A stretch of 64,000 nt of DNA from NCBI RefSeq assembly GCF_001468465.1, contig NZ_LNSA01000022.1, positions 1 through 64,000 on the forward strand. Reading direction: 5' to 3'. Within the stretch, counting starts at the first letter, position 1. Each line of letters opens with the position of its first letter. Below the pieces are notes generated by a model, which was not told the origin of the DNA, did not search any database, and saw only the letters and a program-made list of their open reading frames with translations. Source of the DNA: Sphingopyxis sp. H115. Its GTDB lineage: Bacteria > Pseudomonadota > Alphaproteobacteria > Sphingomonadales > Sphingomonadaceae. Positions 1 to 9,618 of the stretch are shown one piece after another. The position numbers and the translations under genes are program-made.

Positions 1-70
1 GCGGTGCCTTCGTACAAGCGGCCAAACCCGCGAGCAGGGCGGCGACGATAATCTTACGCGACAAATTCAT
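1..70 (-). CDS. Putative lipoprotein, N-terminal fragment (runs off window)
   Basis: Only the first 23 codons are inside the window. They read MNLSRKIIVAALLAGLAACT and onward: a short basic start, a hydrophobic stretch and a lipobox LAAC with the acceptor cysteine at residue 19. This is the pattern of a Sec-exported, lipidated envelope protein. The rest of the gene lies to the left, so no function can be assigned. It is co-directional with the nitronate monooxygenase gene that ends 31 bp away and may be the next gene of the same transcript. Confidence 0.6.
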   Translation of the reverse strand, partial: MNLSRKIIVAALLAGLAACTKAP

Positions 71-100
71 GATCCACTCCCCAACCGCAAATATGCGGCG

Positions 101-1105
101 TCAATCCCGTGCCTGCAACGCACTTTCGGCCTGCTGCACCAAAGTTGCGATGATCTCGGCGGCGCTTTCTTCCTGCGATACCATGCCGACAGATTGCCCT
201 GCCATTAACGAGCCATTCTCGACGTCGCCGTCGATCACGGCGCGGCGCAGCGCGCCCGCCCAATAATGTTCGATCTCGAGCTGCGCTTCGATCATATCGA
301 CTTCGCCAGCGTCGAGCTTGTTTGCAACCTCGCGCTGCTTGGCCGTAAACGCTTCGGTCCCGGCATTTTTGAGCGCACGGACGGGAATGACGGGCAAGCG
401 CGGGTCGATCTGGACGCTCGCGACTGCCTCGCGCGCCGACGCGCGCATGAAGGCCTTTTTGAAATTGGGATGCGCGATGCTTTCGGTCGCGCATACGAAG
501 CGGGTACCGAGCTGGACGCCCGATGCGCCCATCTCGAGATAAGCCGCGATCGCTTCGCCGCGGCCAATGCCCCCGGCGACGAAAATCGGCACTTCGTCGG
601 CGAGTGCCGGCAGGATTTCCTGCGCAAGCACGCTCGTCGATACGGGGCCGATATGGCCGCCCGCCTCCATCCCCTCGATAACCAGCGCGTCGACGCCCGA
701 CCGCACGAGTTTTTTGGCCAGCGCGAGGGTCGGTGCGAAACAGATGACCTTTGCTCCCGACGCCTTGATCGCTTCGAGGCTGCCCTTGGGCGGTAGCCCG
801 CCGGCGAGCACGACATGGCCGACGCCGTGTTTGGCGCAGACGTCGATCAGTTCGAAAAGCTGGGGATGCATGGTGATCAGGTTCACGCCGAAATCGCGCG
901 TCGCCAACGCCTTTGTCGCGGCGATTTCGGCATCGAGAAGCTCAGGCGTCATCGCGCCGCACGCTATCACGCCGAACCCGCCGGCATTGCTGATCGCGCT
1001 GACCAGATGGCGTTCGGAGACCCAGCTCATCGCGCCGCAAAGAATGGCATAGTCGCTGCCGAGAAGCTCGGTCCCGCGGGCCATCAGATCGTTAATTTTG
1101 CTCAT
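101..1105 (-). CDS. Nitronate monooxygenase (2-nitropropane dioxygenase family)
   Basis: A 334-aa FMN-dependent TIM-barrel oxidoreductase that oxidises alkyl nitronates to carbonyl compound and nitrite; the fold is shared with the enoyl reductase FabK. Visible signs are an N-terminal ILCGAMSWVSE stretch, the EGMEAGGHIG segment carrying the likely catalytic histidine, and a phosphate-binding GGIGRGEAIAAYLEMGASG loop followed by QLGTRF. The frame is open further upstream from a GTG at 1126, but the ATG at 1105 (MSKIND) gives the normal family N-terminus. Family assignment is firm; the physiological substrate is not known. Confidence 0.9.
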   Translation of the reverse strand: MSKINDLMARGTELLGSDYAILCGAMSWVSERHLVSAISNAGGFGVIACGAMTPELLDAEIAATKALATRDFGVNLITMHPQLFELIDVCAKHGVGHVVLAGGLPPKGSLEAIKASGAKVICFAPTLALAKKLVRSGVDALVIEGMEAGGHIGPVSTSVLAQEILPALADEVPIFVAGGIGRGEAIAAYLEMGASGVQLGTRFVCATESIAHPNFKKAFMRASAREAVASVQIDPRLPVIPVRALKNAGTEAFTAKQREVANKLDAGEVDMIEAQLEIEHYWAGALRRAVIDGDVENGSLMAGQSVGMVSQEESAAEIIATLVQQAESALQARD

Positions 1106-1213
1106 TGAGAGCGCCTTTGCCAGCACTGGGACTCACGTGCAATCCCCGGCGTTATCGTGTACCGGGAGGAGGACGATCAAGATCCGCTTTTCGCTTCATT
1201 CCGCGCACGAATG

Positions 1214-1243
1214 AAAAGGGCGGCCCCGCAGGGCCGCCCTTTC
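1214..1243 (-). terminator. Rho-independent terminator of the Gln-rich gene
   Basis: A perfect 12-bp stem (AAAGGGCGGCCC, 1215-1226, with its complement at 1231-1242) closes a 4-base loop. Read on the minus strand it is followed by TTTTCATT. It lies 17 bp after the stop of the small minus-strand gene, which is where a terminator would be expected. Confidence 0.8.
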
Positions 1244-1259
1244 TCATGCAGGCTGGATG

Positions 1260-1415
1260 TCAGCGCTGCTGCGGGTTCTTGGCCTGATCCTGATCGGACC
1301 GCTGACCGCCCTGCTGGCGATCCTGCCCGCCCTGCTGTTGCTGCTGGCGGCGTTGTTCTTCGTCGCGATCAGCCTGCGGGGCCTTCTGGTTCTGCTGGTT
1401 GGGGTTGTTAGCCAC
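1260..1415 (-). CDS. Small Gln-rich hydrophilic protein, 51 aa
   Basis: Translation from GTG 1415 gives MANNPNQQNQKAPQAD and onward, a 51-residue protein made almost entirely of Gln, Asn, Asp, Arg and Lys, with no hydrophobic core and hence probably disordered. The start is fixed by an excellent ribosome site, AAAAGGAGA seven bases before the GTG; the longer frame upstream lacks one. A strong terminator follows the stop. Together these mark a real, independently transcribed gene even though composition alone says little. Similar short Gln-rich ORFs occur in sphingomonads, but I know of no function. Confidence 0.6.
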   Translation of the reverse strand: MANNPNQQNQKAPQADRDEEQRRQQQQQGGQDRQQGGQRSDQDQAKNPQQR

Positions 1416-3972
<2,557 letters not shown>

Positions 3973-3978
3973 TCCGGC

Positions 3979-4012
3979 GCCCCGGCCCCGCATCATGCCG
4001 CGGGGCCGGGGC
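3979..4012 (+). terminator. GC-rich hairpin just after katG
   Basis: A 13-bp perfect stem (GCCCCGGCCCCGC, 3979-3991, with 4000-4012) and an 8-base loop, starting 7 bp after the katG stop. No T-run follows, so it may act as an mRNA 3' stabiliser ahead of the better terminator at 4035-4075. Confidence 0.5.
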
Positions 4013-4034
4013 GGCCAAAGGACGACGGGTCGCG

Positions 4035-4075
4035 ATCCGCCCCCGGGGACATGGGCCTGGGGGCGGGTCTTTTTT
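4035..4075 (+). terminator. Rho-independent terminator of katG
   Basis: CCGCCCCC (4037-4044) pairs with GGGGGCGG (4059-4066), extendable by a G-T and an A-T pair, and is followed by TCTTTTTT. It separates katG from the convergent HTH gene. Confidence 0.8.
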
Positions 4076-4108
4076 GCCTAAAGCCACAAAAGCCCCGCAT
4101 GCGCGCGT

Positions 4109-4537
4109 TCAAACTGTGTCCTTTGTGGCCTTAAGCGGTGCGGCATCTTCGCGCAGCGCCGAGCGGACAATGTCCATGTCGGGGCCGCCGGAGACATCGA
4201 CGGCGCCACCTTTCATCACCCGCACAATGGTGACGCCGTTGATCGCGCGGTCCATCGCGATGCTGAATTGGTGCGTGCGTCCCATCGAAATCGCGCGGTC
4301 CCAGGCGGCGGCGAAACTCGCCGCGCCGGGCCGGTCGCGAAGGCGATAGGCCGAACGCCGCCCCATGCCGACGGCCTTTGCCGCCTGCCCGACCGAACCC
4401 ATTGCCGAGAGCGCACGGATGAAGTTGGCCTGCGTTTCGGGCGACCAGCCATCGGCGCGATGGCGCTGCCCCGGGACGGGCGTGAAGGCGAGGCCGGTGT
4501 CGGCGAGGAGCGGGGCGGGCGGGGTGCGGTGTTCCAT
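4109..4537 (-). CDS. Small HTH-like protein of unknown function
   Basis: 142 aa. Residues about 45-65 (MGSVGQAAKAVGMGRRSAYR) look like a helix-turn-helix of the kind seen in small terminase-like or phage-derived DNA-binding proteins: an Ala-rich helix, a GMGR turn and a recognition helix, followed by RDRPGAASFAAAWDRA. Such stand-alone proteins are scattered in sphingomonad genomes without a known role. It converges on katG. The ribosome site is weak, so the exact start is uncertain. Confidence 0.6.
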   Translation of the reverse strand: MEHRTPPAPLLADTGLAFTPVPGQRHRADGWSPETQANFIRALSAMGSVGQAAKAVGMGRRSAYRLRDRPGAASFAAAWDRAISMGRTHQFSIAMDRAINGVTIVRVMKGGAVDVSGGPDMDIVRSALREDAAPLKATKDTV

Positions 4538-4668
4538 CTGCCAGTATGGAGCATAGCGCGATAATGTAGGAAAGGGTTTTCGAAGGTCTGCTTAGGGGTG
4601 GGAAGTTGACATTCGCCAATTCTGGGTCACTCTTGTCGCTCTAGAAAAATGGTAGGCGAAGAACTGCG

Positions 4669-5079
4669 ATGGGAGGCTGCCGCCCTAATTGCTTCTTGAT
4701 TGCTTTGTCGGCGTCGTTAGCTGTTCCCATAGTTGCGTGTGGTGGCGTCGAGAAACTGCCAATTAATGATCCGCACCCATCGTTTGGGAACGCCGCCGAC
4801 GGGTGCTCCGCGTCTAGGTTCAGCTACCTGAAAAGTATGCAGGTGGTTCATCGAAATAGAGGGGATCCGATCATAGACGCCGCATGGGTCGCCGCTGCCG
4901 ATGCAGTTGGAGAGCAACGAGATAGTTTCGCTGCGGAGAATTGTTCAGCGGAAGTCCTTGCCGCGCCTGACCAAGTGCGGTGTTTTCACTTCTTAAAGAA
5001 GCAGCCTACGCCGGGCGGCGCCATTCAACTGTGCATCGATGACAGCCGGAAAGTCTCACGCCTAAATCTTGAGGAATAG
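4669..5079 (+). CDS. Putative lipoprotein, unknown function
   Basis: 136 aa with a signal peptide and lipobox IVAC (acceptor Cys24), followed by a Cys-containing soluble domain of about 110 aa with four further cysteines. The composition is clearly less GC-rich at third positions than its neighbours (frequent AAT, TTG, TCG, GAA), suggesting recent acquisition or weak codon selection. I recognise no domain. It lies alone between two minus-strand genes. Confidence 0.5.
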   Translation: MGGCRPNCFLIALSASLAVPIVACGGVEKLPINDPHPSFGNAADGCSASRFSYLKSMQVVHRNRGDPIIDAAWVAAADAVGEQRDSFAAENCSAEVLAAPDQVRCFHFLKKQPTPGGAIQLCIDDSRKVSRLNLEE

Positions 5080-5133
5080 GCTTGGGATGTCCGCAATGGG
5101 GTCGTTTCCGGACAAATCATTCTCGCGCTTGAA

Positions 5134-6735
5134 CTAATGCGCGTCCTTCGGCGCCGGACCGCCGATCGGCGGCGGTTTGCAAAAGGGCACCATCACCAGC
5201 GCGGCAAGGAACAGATAGGCCATCAGCCGAAACACATCGTCGAAGGCGAGCGTCAGCGCCTCGCGGCCGACGAGACGGCCAAGCGTGCCTTCGGCCATTT
5301 GCTGCGCGAGCGCGGGGTCCGAGACAGTGCGGCCGATGTGCTGCGCCAGCGCCGCTGCGGCCTCGTTCGCGGCGTCGGCTGAGCGGCCCAAGGCTTCGGA
5401 CAGGCGCAGCATGTGGATGCGCAAATTGTCGCCGAGCCAAGTGTTGACGAGCGCGATGCCGATCGCGCCGCCCAAATTGCGCATCAGGTTGAACAGCCCC
5501 GAGGCGTAACGCAGCTCGGCCCCCTCGAAATTGCCGAGCGCGAGCCCGACCGAGGGGACGATGCACAGCATGATCGCAAAGCTGCGCACGACCTGCGGCC
5601 AGAAGAGCGCGGCGAAGCCCCATTCGGGGGTCATGAAGCTGAACATCCAGAGGCCGAGCGCGAACAGGCTGAGCCCGAAGGTGATGACGATGCGCTGGTC
5701 GACTTTCTGTGACAGCGCGGCGGCGATCGGCACGCCGAGGAGCTGCGCGAGGCCAGATACGAAGACCGTCGTGCCGATTTCGGAGGCGTTGTATCCCTGC
5801 ACGCGCCCCAGGAAGATCGGGACGAGATAGGTGCTGGCGTAAAGGCCGAAACCGATCACGAGGTTGAAGACGCAGGCGAAGACAAAGGTCGGCTTGCGAA
5901 AGGGGGTGAGCTTTACGATCGGGCCGTCCGAGCGGAACGAGCGTTCGAGGAAGAGGCCGAAGGCGACGAACGACACCCAGGCGCCGATTGCGATTTCGGG
6001 TTCGCTGAACCAGTCGTGCTTCGGCCCTTCCTCGAGCACGAACTCGAGCCCGGCGAGGAAGACTGCCATCGAGGCTAGGTGGACCCAGTCGATTTTGCGC
6101 AACATCGGCAGGTTCGGCTTGTCGATCCGCACGAGCGCGAGGATCGCGATCGTGACCATCGCGCCGGGCAGGACATTGATGAAAAAGACCCAGCGCCAGC
6201 CCATCGCGTCGGTGATCCAGCCGCCCACGGTCGGTCCCAGCGTCGGCGCGAGTACCGAGACCATGCCGAGGATCGCGGGAATCATCGCGCGCTGCTTGCC
6301 CTCGAACAGCATATAGCCCGTCGCGAACACGGTCGGGATCATCGCGCCGCCGACGAAGCCCTGTACCGCGCGGAACAGGATCATCGATTCGATGCTCCAC
6401 GCGAGGCCGCAGAGGATGCTCGCGATGGTGAACAACCCCGCCGACGCCGCGAACAGCCAGCGCGTCGACAGCGCTTGGGCAAGGAAGGCGGAGAAGGGGA
6501 TCATCACCAGTTCGGCCATCAGATAGGCGGTCTGCACCCAGCTGATCTCGTCGGGGCCGGCGCTCAATCCCGCCTGCACCTCGTTCAGGGATGCGGCGAC
6601 GATCTGGATGTCGATCAGCGCCATGAACTGGCCGAACGCCATCACCGCGAAGATCAGATATTTCCGCGCGTCGGGCATCGCCGCCGGGTTGAACGGCGCG
6701 TCTGCGGCAGCGGAAGAAAGCGGGATGGAGGCCAT
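5134..6735 (-). CDS. emrB: DHA2-family MFS multidrug efflux permease (EmrB-like)
   Basis: 533-aa inner-membrane drug:H+ antiporter of the 14-TM DHA2 group. The first membrane segment reads YLIFAVMAFGQFMALIDIQIV, followed by the family's DEISWVQTAYLMAELVMIP block. EmrB works with a periplasmic adaptor (EmrA) and an outer-membrane channel; the adaptor gene sits on the other side of the shared promoter (7794-8915). No outer-membrane TolC-type gene is in the window. It is divergent from tetR and shares the palindrome at 6762-6778, so co-regulation by that TetR protein is likely. The substrate is unknown. Confidence 0.9.
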   Translation of the reverse strand: MASIPLSSAAADAPFNPAAMPDARKYLIFAVMAFGQFMALIDIQIVAASLNEVQAGLSAGPDEISWVQTAYLMAELVMIPFSAFLAQALSTRWLFAASAGLFTIASILCGLAWSIESMILFRAVQGFVGGAMIPTVFATGYMLFEGKQRAMIPAILGMVSVLAPTLGPTVGGWITDAMGWRWVFFINVLPGAMVTIAILALVRIDKPNLPMLRKIDWVHLASMAVFLAGLEFVLEEGPKHDWFSEPEIAIGAWVSFVAFGLFLERSFRSDGPIVKLTPFRKPTFVFACVFNLVIGFGLYASTYLVPIFLGRVQGYNASEIGTTVFVSGLAQLLGVPIAAALSQKVDQRIVITFGLSLFALGLWMFSFMTPEWGFAALFWPQVVRSFAIMLCIVPSVGLALGNFEGAELRYASGLFNLMRNLGGAIGIALVNTWLGDNLRIHMLRLSEALGRSADAANEAAAALAQHIGRTVSDPALAQQMAEGTLGRLVGREALTLAFDDVFRLMAYLFLAALVMVPFCKPPPIGGPAPKDAH

Positions 6736-6761
6736 GGGTCTTGTGTCCTGTCGTCTTTATA

Positions 6762-6778
6762 TTATATGCGTCATATAA
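6762..6778. promoter_or_regulatory. Candidate TetR operator in the emrB/tetR divergent promoter
   Basis: A perfect inverted repeat TTATATG-CGT-CATATAA (7-bp arms, 3-bp spacer) lies 26 bp from the emrB ATG and 12 bp from the tetR GTG. Its symmetry and its position over both transcription starts suit autoregulation and control of emrB by the adjacent TetR protein. Confidence 0.7.
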
Positions 6779-6790
6779 AAGGAGACGCAA

Positions 6791-7384
6791 GTGCGCTATT
6801 CAACCGAGCACAAGGCCGAGACCCGTGAGCGGGTGCTGAAAGAGGCGGCGAAGGAAATTCGTGCGAAGGGGCCCGACAATGTCGCGGTGGCGGGCATCAT
6901 GGCGCGCGCCGGGCTGACCCACGGCGGCTTCTATGCGCATTTTCCGTCGAAGGATGCGCTGGTGAAGGAAGCGATCGGGACGATGTTCGCCGATGCCCGC
7001 GCGCGAACCGAAAAGATCGACGCCAATGGCGACCCGCACAGGGTGCTGCGTGCGTATGTCGATTTCTACTTGTCGCCCGCACATCGCGACAGCCGCGACC
7101 GCGGTTGCCCGCTGCCTACGCTGTCGGGCGATTTTGCACGGTCGCAGCCCGCGACGCGCGACCGGTTCGGCGCCGGGGTCGAGGGGATTGCGGGACGTCT
7201 TGCCGCGCCGCTGGCGAAGCTTGGATATGCCGATGCAGCCGCGGAATCGCATGCGCTGCTCGCGCAGCTTGTTGGCGGGGTCGCGTTGGCGCGTGCGGTC
7301 GGCGATCCTCTACTGTCCGACGCATTGCTCGCGGATACGCACGCCAGCATCGTGGCGCGCTACGGGTTGGAGGCCGCGCAATGA
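6791..7384 (+). CDS. TetR/AcrR-family regulator of the efflux module
   Basis: 197 aa. The N-terminal HTH is clear at about residues 12-55 (TRERVLKEAAKEIRAKGPD, then GIMARAGLTHGGFYAHFPSK), followed by a helical ligand-binding domain. The start is GTG at 6791: the ribosome site GGAGA at 6781-6785 is well spaced. It is divergent from emrB and overlaps the thioesterase gene by ATGA. It probably represses both transcripts through the palindrome at 6762-6778; the inducer is unknown. Confidence 0.9.
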   Translation: MRYSTEHKAETRERVLKEAAKEIRAKGPDNVAVAGIMARAGLTHGGFYAHFPSKDALVKEAIGTMFADARARTEKIDANGDPHRVLRAYVDFYLSPAHRDSRDRGCPLPTLSGDFARSQPATRDRFGAGVEGIAGRLAAPLAKLGYADAAAESHALLAQLVGGVALARAVGDPLLSDALLADTHASIVARYGLEAAQ

Positions 7385-7797
7385 CGCTCGCGAAGGTGCA
7401 GGGGCTGATTGCAAGCGGCGGGCGCCCGCCGATCGGCGAGACGCTGGGGTTCCAGCTTGTCGATGCCGGTGACGGCTGGGCGGCGTTCGAAGGCGTGCCG
7501 GGACCCGAACATTATAACCCGATGGGGATCGTCCATGGCGGCTATGCCGCGACTTTGCTCGATTCGGCCTGCGGCATCGCGGTGGTGACGCGGCTCGCCG
7601 ACGATCAGGCAATGACGACGCTCGAACTCAAGACCTCCTATTTGAAGGCGATGACCGGGGAGACGGGCAAGGTCCGCGCCGAGGGGCGGGTGATTTCGAT
7701 GGGCCGCCGGGTCGCATACGTCGAAGCGAAGCTGACCGACGAAGCGGGGCGGCTCTATGCAACTGCGACCTCGACCCTGCTGGTGATCCAGTCATGA
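7381..7797 (+). CDS. PaaI-family hotdog-fold thioesterase
   Basis: 138-aa hotdog protein. The HYNPMGIVHGGYAATLLDSACG segment is the PaaI/YbgC-type active-site helix, and ELKTSYLKAMTGE, VRAEGRV and TATSTLLVI are the typical strands. The family hydrolyses acyl- or aryl-CoA thioesters. It overlaps tetR (ATGA at 7381) and emrA (ATGA at 7794), so it is translationally coupled inside an efflux operon. This hints that the pump's substrate is an aromatic or acyl acid that can be CoA-activated; that is inference only. Confidence 0.85.
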   Translation: MTLAKVQGLIASGGRPPIGETLGFQLVDAGDGWAAFEGVPGPEHYNPMGIVHGGYAATLLDSACGIAVVTRLADDQAMTTLELKTSYLKAMTGETGKVRAEGRVISMGRRVAYVEAKLTDEAGRLYATATSTLLVIQS

Positions 7798-8915
7798 ACG
7801 CGCCGGTGACGATCGAGGCCGAAGCGACAGCCACAGAAAGTCCGCGCCGTCGCCTCGCGTTGCCGAAGAAAGCCTGGAAGATCGGGCTTGTCGCGCTTGC
7901 CATCGCCGCGCTCGGGATCTGGTGGATAGTGTCGCCGCGCAGCGCGGAATCGACCGACAACGCCTATCTGCAGGCCGACGCGAGCGAGGTTGCGCCGCGC
8001 GTCGGCGGGCTCGTCACCGCCGTAATGGTCAAGGACAATCAGGCGGTGAAGGCAGGCGATCCGCTCGTGCGCATCGACGTGCGCGATTATGACTCGCGGC
8101 TGATGGCGGCCGAGGCCGCGGTTGCCGATGCGGACGCCGAGGTTGCGACGGCGCGCGCGACGCTCGCCTCGCTCGGCGCCGAGCAGCAGCTTGCCGCAGC
8201 GCAGATCCGATCGGTGCGGACGCAGATCGCCGCCGCCGATGCCGAATATGCCCGCGCGGCGGAGGATCGGCGGCGCTATAATGTGTTGCTCGTCGACGGG
8301 TTCGTGACGAAGCGCGATGCCGAACAGGTATCGGCGACCGCGGTCGGCGCGGCGTCGGCGGCGCAGCGTTCGCGCGCCGACCTTGGCGCCAGCGTCGAGG
8401 CGGCGGCGGTGACGCGGGCGAAGGGGCCGATCCTCGCGGCGCAGGTGAAGGCAGCCGAAGCCGAGGCCGCCAAGGCGCGCGCCGCGCTCGCGCTGGCGAA
8501 GCTCGACCGCGGGCACACGCTGGTGGTGGCGCCGATCGACGGCGTTGTCGGCAACCGGCGCATTCAGGTCGGCGATTTCGTCCAGCCCGGCTCGCGCCTG
8601 CTGTCGGTGGTGCCGGTCAGGTCGATCTATGTCGTCGCCAATTTCAAGGAAACGCAAACACGCGGGATGCGCCCCGGGCAGAAAGCCGACGTCTATGTCG
8701 ATGCGCTCGGCGACACGCTGCACGGCACGGTCGAAAGCCTGGCGCCAGGATCGGGAAGCGAATTCACCCTGCTGCCCTTCGAGCCCGGATCGGGTAATTT
8801 CACCAAGATCGTCCAGCGCGTCGGGGTGCGGATCCGGCTCGATCCGGGGCAGGCGGCGCTCGCGGAACTGCGCCCCGGCCTGTCGGTGACGGCAAAGGTC
8901 CGGCTGCGCAGCTGA
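7794..8915 (+). CDS. emrA: HlyD-family periplasmic adaptor of the EmrAB pump
   Basis: 373 aa. A cytoplasmic N-terminus and one TM helix (about 29-46, IGLVALAIAALGIWWIV) are followed by a lipoyl-like half motif (YLQADASEVAPRVGGLV), a long Ala-rich coiled-coil hairpin (about 100-225), the second half motif (LVVAPIDGVVGNRRIQVGDFV) and a beta-barrel domain. This is the EmrA/FarA adaptor architecture that links EmrB to an outer-membrane channel. Its ATG overlaps the thioesterase stop (ATGA). Its partner permease is on the opposite strand across the regulator. Confidence 0.9.
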   Translation: MNAPVTIEAEATATESPRRRLALPKKAWKIGLVALAIAALGIWWIVSPRSAESTDNAYLQADASEVAPRVGGLVTAVMVKDNQAVKAGDPLVRIDVRDYDSRLMAAEAAVADADAEVATARATLASLGAEQQLAAAQIRSVRTQIAAADAEYARAAEDRRRYNVLLVDGFVTKRDAEQVSATAVGAASAAQRSRADLGASVEAAAVTRAKGPILAAQVKAAEAEAAKARAALALAKLDRGHTLVVAPIDGVVGNRRIQVGDFVQPGSRLLSVVPVRSIYVVANFKETQTRGMRPGQKADVYVDALGDTLHGTVESLAPGSGSEFTLLPFEPGSGNFTKIVQRVGVRIRLDPGQAALAELRPGLSVTAKVRLRS

Positions 8916-8943
8916 TCGCGCCATAATCGCGTTTGGCCGCATC

Positions 8944-8957
8944 CAATGTTAACATTG
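8944..8957. promoter_or_regulatory. Perfect 14-bp palindrome upstream of yciB
   Basis: CAATGTTAACATTG, perfectly self-complementary. It lies about 12 bp upstream of a possible -35 box TTGACC (8969-8974). The same half-site recurs at 8992-9014. Confidence 0.55.
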
Positions 8958-8991
8958 TCAATTTGTGCTTGACCTAATTCGCGTTCGCGAT

Positions 8992-9014
8992 CAATGTTTA
9001 CGTCGATAACATTG
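8992..9014. promoter_or_regulatory. Second copy of the half-sites, 9-bp spacer, upstream of yciB
   Basis: CAATGTT (8992-8998) and AACATTG (9008-9014) are the same arms as the palindrome at 8944 but separated by 9 bp. The left arm falls where a -10 box would sit, 17 bp from TTGACC. Together the two copies suggest a dedicated regulator. Confidence 0.5.
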
Positions 9015-9033
9015 AGTCGGAGGGGACAGGCGG

Positions 9034-9618
9034 ATGAAGACCTTGCTCTATGCCATCGGACCGATGCTGTTCGATTCGCTCGGCGTGTTGGTGTTTGCGG
9101 TGCTGCTCGTTGCCGGGGCAGGGATTGTCACCGCGACGATTGCGGGCACCGTCGTGGCGCTCGGCGTCGTCGGTTACGAGCTTGCACGCGGCAAGAAGGT
9201 CGCCGCGTTGCAGTGGATCAGCCTGGCCTCGGTGCTCTTTACCGCCGCCGCGACGCTGTTCACCGGCGATCCGCGTTTCGTGATGGCAAAGCCGACGATC
9301 GTCTACCTGATCGTCGGCAGTGTGATGCTGCGCAAGGGCTGGCTCAATCGCTATATCCCACCCGAGCAACTGGCGATCGTCGGCGATGTCATGGACCGCT
9401 TCGGGATGATATGGGCAGCGCTGATGTTTGCGAGCGCGGGCCTGAACCTCGCGATTGCGCTTTTCTTCACCGCATGGTGGCCGCTGTTCATCGGCATCTT
9501 TCCGCTCGCGTCGAAATTCGGCCTGTTCGCGATCCACATCGCGGTTGTGCACTATATCACGCAGGCGCGGCTGCGCCGCCGCGCTGGCGGTGCGCTGCAA
9601 CCGTTCGTGGCGGAGTGA
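9034..9618 (+). CDS. yciB: YciB/IspZ-type inner-membrane septation protein
   Basis: 194 aa with five to six predicted membrane helices. The block LFTGDPRFVMAKPTIVYLIVG is the hallmark of the YciB (intracellular septation protein A) family, and WLNRYIPPEQLAIVGDVMDRFGMIWA is its second conserved region. In Gammaproteobacteria YciB affects cell-envelope synthesis and division; the molecular role is unclear. The ATG at 9034 follows a purine-rich GGAGGGGACAGGCGG leader. It converges with aspartate kinase with no gap between the two stop codons. Confidence 0.85.
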   Translation: MKTLLYAIGPMLFDSLGVLVFAVLLVAGAGIVTATIAGTVVALGVVGYELARGKKVAALQWISLASVLFTAAATLFTGDPRFVMAKPTIVYLIVGSVMLRKGWLNRYIPPEQLAIVGDVMDRFGMIWAALMFASAGLNLAIALFFTAWWPLFIGIFPLASKFGLFAIHIAVVHYITQARLRRRAGGALQPFVAE

